In this document: positions 6,701 through 7,645 of the stretch, one piece after another
Layout of the letters: each line of letters begins with the position of its first letter
Position numbering within the stretch: the first letter of the stretch is position 1
From: Anaerolineae bacterium
GTDB taxonomy: Bacteria; Chloroflexota; Anaerolineae; B4-G1; DUEL01
Assembly (NCBI GenBank): GCA_016926575.1
Contig: JAFGOJ010000297.1
Coordinates: forward strand, 1-7,645
Length of the DNA stretch: 7,645 nt
Direction: 5' to 3'
Made by a program: the position numbers and the translations under genes
The notes under the pieces: model-generated
Seen by the model: only the letters and a program-made list of their open reading frames with translations
Database searches by the model: none
What the model was told of the DNA's origin: nothing

Positions 6701-7645
6701 GCAGGCTGCCCTGGGCACGTCCGATTACATCATCGTTACCAATCCCGACCGGCTGCACGACCTCTACGTCGAGAGCGAAGTGCACGATCTCCTGGGCACG
6801 ATGGCCCACCTGGCGGTCGCTCGCAACGGCGTGCTGGGCTTTCTCGAAGGCTACGTCGGCGTCTATGCCGATCCGGACAATGACGTGCTGCGTGACCTGA
6901 CCGACGGCGGCTACTGGGCCGACGCGCTCCATCCCAACTTCCAGGACTCCCTGGAGGGGTATATGCTCATCGTCGGCGAGACCGAGATCGTGCCGGCCTT
7001 CGACAGCCACAATTACGACATCTGCTGGGGCATTCCGGACGACAGCACGCACTGCGAGGTGCGCGACAACGACGTCTACCACCACGACCAGTGGTACTCG
7101 AACACGGCGGGCAACGGGAAGCCGGAGCTGATCGTGGGACGCATCATCGGCGATTCGGCCTGGCAGTTGGAGCGCCCGCTCATCGTCAGCATCGGTATCG
7201 CTGAAGGGAATTTCGGCCATTACTATGTGGCGGACCGCGCCCTGCTGGCCAGCGGCGGCGGGGATGGCGTGTCCTACTTCGAGGATAACGTCGACACCAT
7301 CGATATGATACTGGATAACGTGAGCGATCCCAGCGACGATCGCTGGATTGTCGAGGTTTTGAACCTGGCGGGAGAATCCTATCCCAACCTGTTGGTGAAT
7401 AGTGGTATCGCCGAGCAGATCAGCCTGATGCACTTGATGGGCCACGGCAACGTCGACAGCTGGGCCGGCGCCCTGTCCACGAACGATCCCCCCGACCTCT
7501 ATGGCTACATGCCCTTCGTCTTTGCTCCTTCTTGCCTCACCGGCAATTATGAAGCAGGCGACGACTATAACCTGGCCGAGTCGCTCTTCGACCAGGGTAT
7601 CTCGGGCTACGTCGGCTCGACCCAGATCTCGCCCATCCAGACGAA
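3792..7645 (+). CDS. Secreted propeller-CARDB-Fn3-C25 cysteine peptidase, 3' partial
   Basis: The frame is open from the ATG to the window edge: 1284 codons with no stop, so the C terminus is missing. Residues 1-35 are a Sec signal peptide (Arg-containing start, hydrophobic core about 14-30, cleavage near VRAA-D). Residues 58-386 hold seven degenerate repeats, probably a beta-propeller. Residues 388-480 resemble CARDB (start DLVVTDIW, QNVGQGTAP, end ESNETNN). Residues 488-581 are Fn3-like (DTTAPQI start, LTGLSPATVYRYAV). Residues about 585-960 look like further Ig-like beta domains. From about 976 comes a C25 (gingipain-family) peptidase: opening strand DYIIVTNPDRL (978-988), LIVGE (1059-1063), ELIVGRI (1112-1118), catalytic-type His in MGHGN (H1218), and catalytic-type Cys in FAPSC (C1248). 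The His-Cys distance of 30 is close to the 33 I recall for gingipain RgpB. It likely acts as an exported endopeptidase; cleavage specificity cannot be read. Cys741/758 and Cys1078/1088 may form disulfides. It has its own promoter and no visible functional link to the upstream pair. Confidence 0.88.
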   Translation, partial: MTGYRFLTNAARFALVSMVVVGQLGALATAGVRAADVRLEDIPGDSLRDVRAPTAETYWTTELVDPGATVGAFSSLAIDSLDQLHVAYYDGDSLRYALLSSTWATTTIDTGGNVGMYASLALDGVEPHVAYYDVTNTALRHVYYETGLGWGPSEEVDNTADVGAYSALAIDRTYHYILISYYDATNQSLKLARFDSSWSSETVDAAIGSGLHTIAMATRRAPDVRIVYHDATNDRLEYAIGISDPPYWDFSEGPVNHGGEGGYFAALALDTGGDPHVSYFSADDELVYAHHDGNMWTNTVIDSVWSEASINTAIALDADNQPHIAYTDDESAGRLTYAYLDGSTWMTQTVESSGVEGYPSIAIDADGFPHITYWTDSGLKHAWLRATSDLVVTDIWSGSSNQIWYQVQNVGQGTAPAGHQVALTIDSVASGTSTVPVDLAPGERYAAVIATVACSGSNDALRVTADNGGVVVESNETNNMRYELWDCDTTAPQITTGPQATGVTTNSAVIEWVTNENSDSWVYYDPSHLDYTTYEFEDGVYVTSHAIALTGLSPATVYRYAVESNDQAGNRVSSGEFFFETLPLPSPTLTGTLSIERGSRDYPTYAITAVISDAARALDPSIVDYASFYLNDTLVGRSYSAIRAGVGRTAYSYVLSPYQLGHSRGTFLGATHAVDVVVSVANGVDLELNDDLFPPWEEKPVEVNIWTPFNNAVYYTDGSDDLPPGTTIQLAAEAMEYEWECEWVSFRGSDPYAMPPDCGEVAQKSGPVEFYIDGAWIDTLSTPVAGTFVYVVQWDAGGLEVGPHTLTVITRDSEDIMNLASATRQFYVEEPTVGLGVERTVTRHGNYYEVELDISLSANSTNPITLDYLTDYADEFMPVQKETASYDVYFDYPAWAGSGERRAKITIDFTGGGIELEPGDSCQVSYQVVPILYEDGVADPIIGTLDVRLYYDGGDSFEVFDLSWQSLSSVQAALGTSDYIIVTNPDRLHDLYVESEVHDLLGTMAHLAVARNGVLGFLEGYVGVYADPDNDVLRDLTDGGYWADALHPNFQDSLEGYMLIVGETEIVPAFDSHNYDICWGIPDDSTHCEVRDNDVYHHDQWYSNTAGNGKPELIVGRIIGDSAWQLERPLIVSIGIAEGNFGHYYVADRALLASGGGDGVSYFEDNVDTIDMILDNVSDPSDDRWIVEVLNLAGESYPNLLVNSGIAEQISLMHLMGHGNVDSWAGALSTNDPPDLYGYMPFVFAPSCLTGNYEAGDDYNLAESLFDQGISGYVGSTQISPIQT
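3960..4949 (+). repeat. Seven beta-propeller-like protein repeats
   Basis: The encoded residues about 57-386 contain seven copies of a 43-50-residue unit of the form W..TTVD...G...SLAID..G.PHVAYYD...L.YA. Core segments start near residues 75, 119, 167, 213, 266, 313 and 360; examples are SLALDGVEPHVAYYD (119-133), AIALDADNQPHIAYTD (313-328) and SIAIDADGFPHITYW (360-374). Repeats 3 and 4 are the most diverged. The units are similar as protein, not as DNA, so they are old. Seven units fit one closed seven-bladed propeller, a usual ligand- or surface-binding module; that is a structural inference. Confidence 0.7.
7437..7535 (+). other. C25 peptidase catalytic His/Cys region
   Basis: This stretch encodes MGHGN-VDSWAG (His1218 at 7443-7445) through FAPSCLTGNYE (Cys1248 at 7533-7535). 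Clan CD cysteine peptidases carry a His-Gly after one hydrophobic strand and a Cys after the next hydrophobic strand, and gingipains have GHG followed by a Trp in the first block, as here. Both expected residues are present, so the domain looks catalytically competent. The following ESLFDQGISGYVGST (1263-1277) matches the family's next helix and strand. Confidence 0.8.

Noticed and set aside
5778..7445. Long minus-strand open frame (555 codons)
   Set aside because: It mirrors the C25 peptidase coding region. The plus-strand frame carries the signal peptide, domains and catalytic motifs, and the antisense product has no recognisable motif.

Overview
The window is GC-rich and holds three plus-strand genes: a close two-gene unit followed by the start of a very large, separately promoted secreted-protein gene that runs off the right edge. 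High GC, a near-consensus sigma-70-type promoter, Shine-Dalgarno sites on all three genes, and a giant secreted protein built of beta-propeller repeats, CARDB, Fn3-like domains and a C25 peptidase all suggest a bacterium. I favour Chloroflexota (Anaerolineae-like), because this domain style is common there. That is inference from gene style; no rRNA or marker gene is present.

Layout. Bases 1-166 are non-coding and full of palindromes: an 8-bp stem hairpin, a perfect 20-bp palindrome and a bulged stem-loop. The last two sit inside an element bounded by inverted GTAGGG/CCCTAC ends, which looks like a dispersed REP- or MITE-like repeat. Bases 167-1894 and 1907-3658 encode two paralogous proteins of 575 and 583 aa with the same three-part design: a HAD-IIB phosphatase, a HerA/FtsK-like P-loop ATPase, and a small C-terminal domain marked by FYFRD, YH and GD(F/Y)xxW. 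They are 12 bp apart and surely co-transcribed. Bases 3659-3791 are an AT-richer spacer with a sigma-70-type promoter and a ribosome binding site. From 3792 to the end (7645) an uninterrupted frame encodes at least 1284 aa of a secreted multidomain protein: signal peptide, seven repeats likely forming a beta-propeller, CARDB, Fn3, further Ig-like domains, and a gingipain-type (C25) cysteine peptidase with a visible His/Cys dyad.

How the genes work together. The two HAD-ATPase proteins probably act together in the cytoplasm. Each departs from the ATPase consensus at different active-site positions, so a mixed complex with divided roles is plausible. Their substrate and biological role cannot be read from the sequence. 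The secreted peptidase has its own promoter and an extracytoplasmic location, and nothing visible links it functionally to the pair. The most unusual item is the tandem HAD-HerA pair; the overall architecture is, as far as I recall, seen elsewhere but not functionally characterised.
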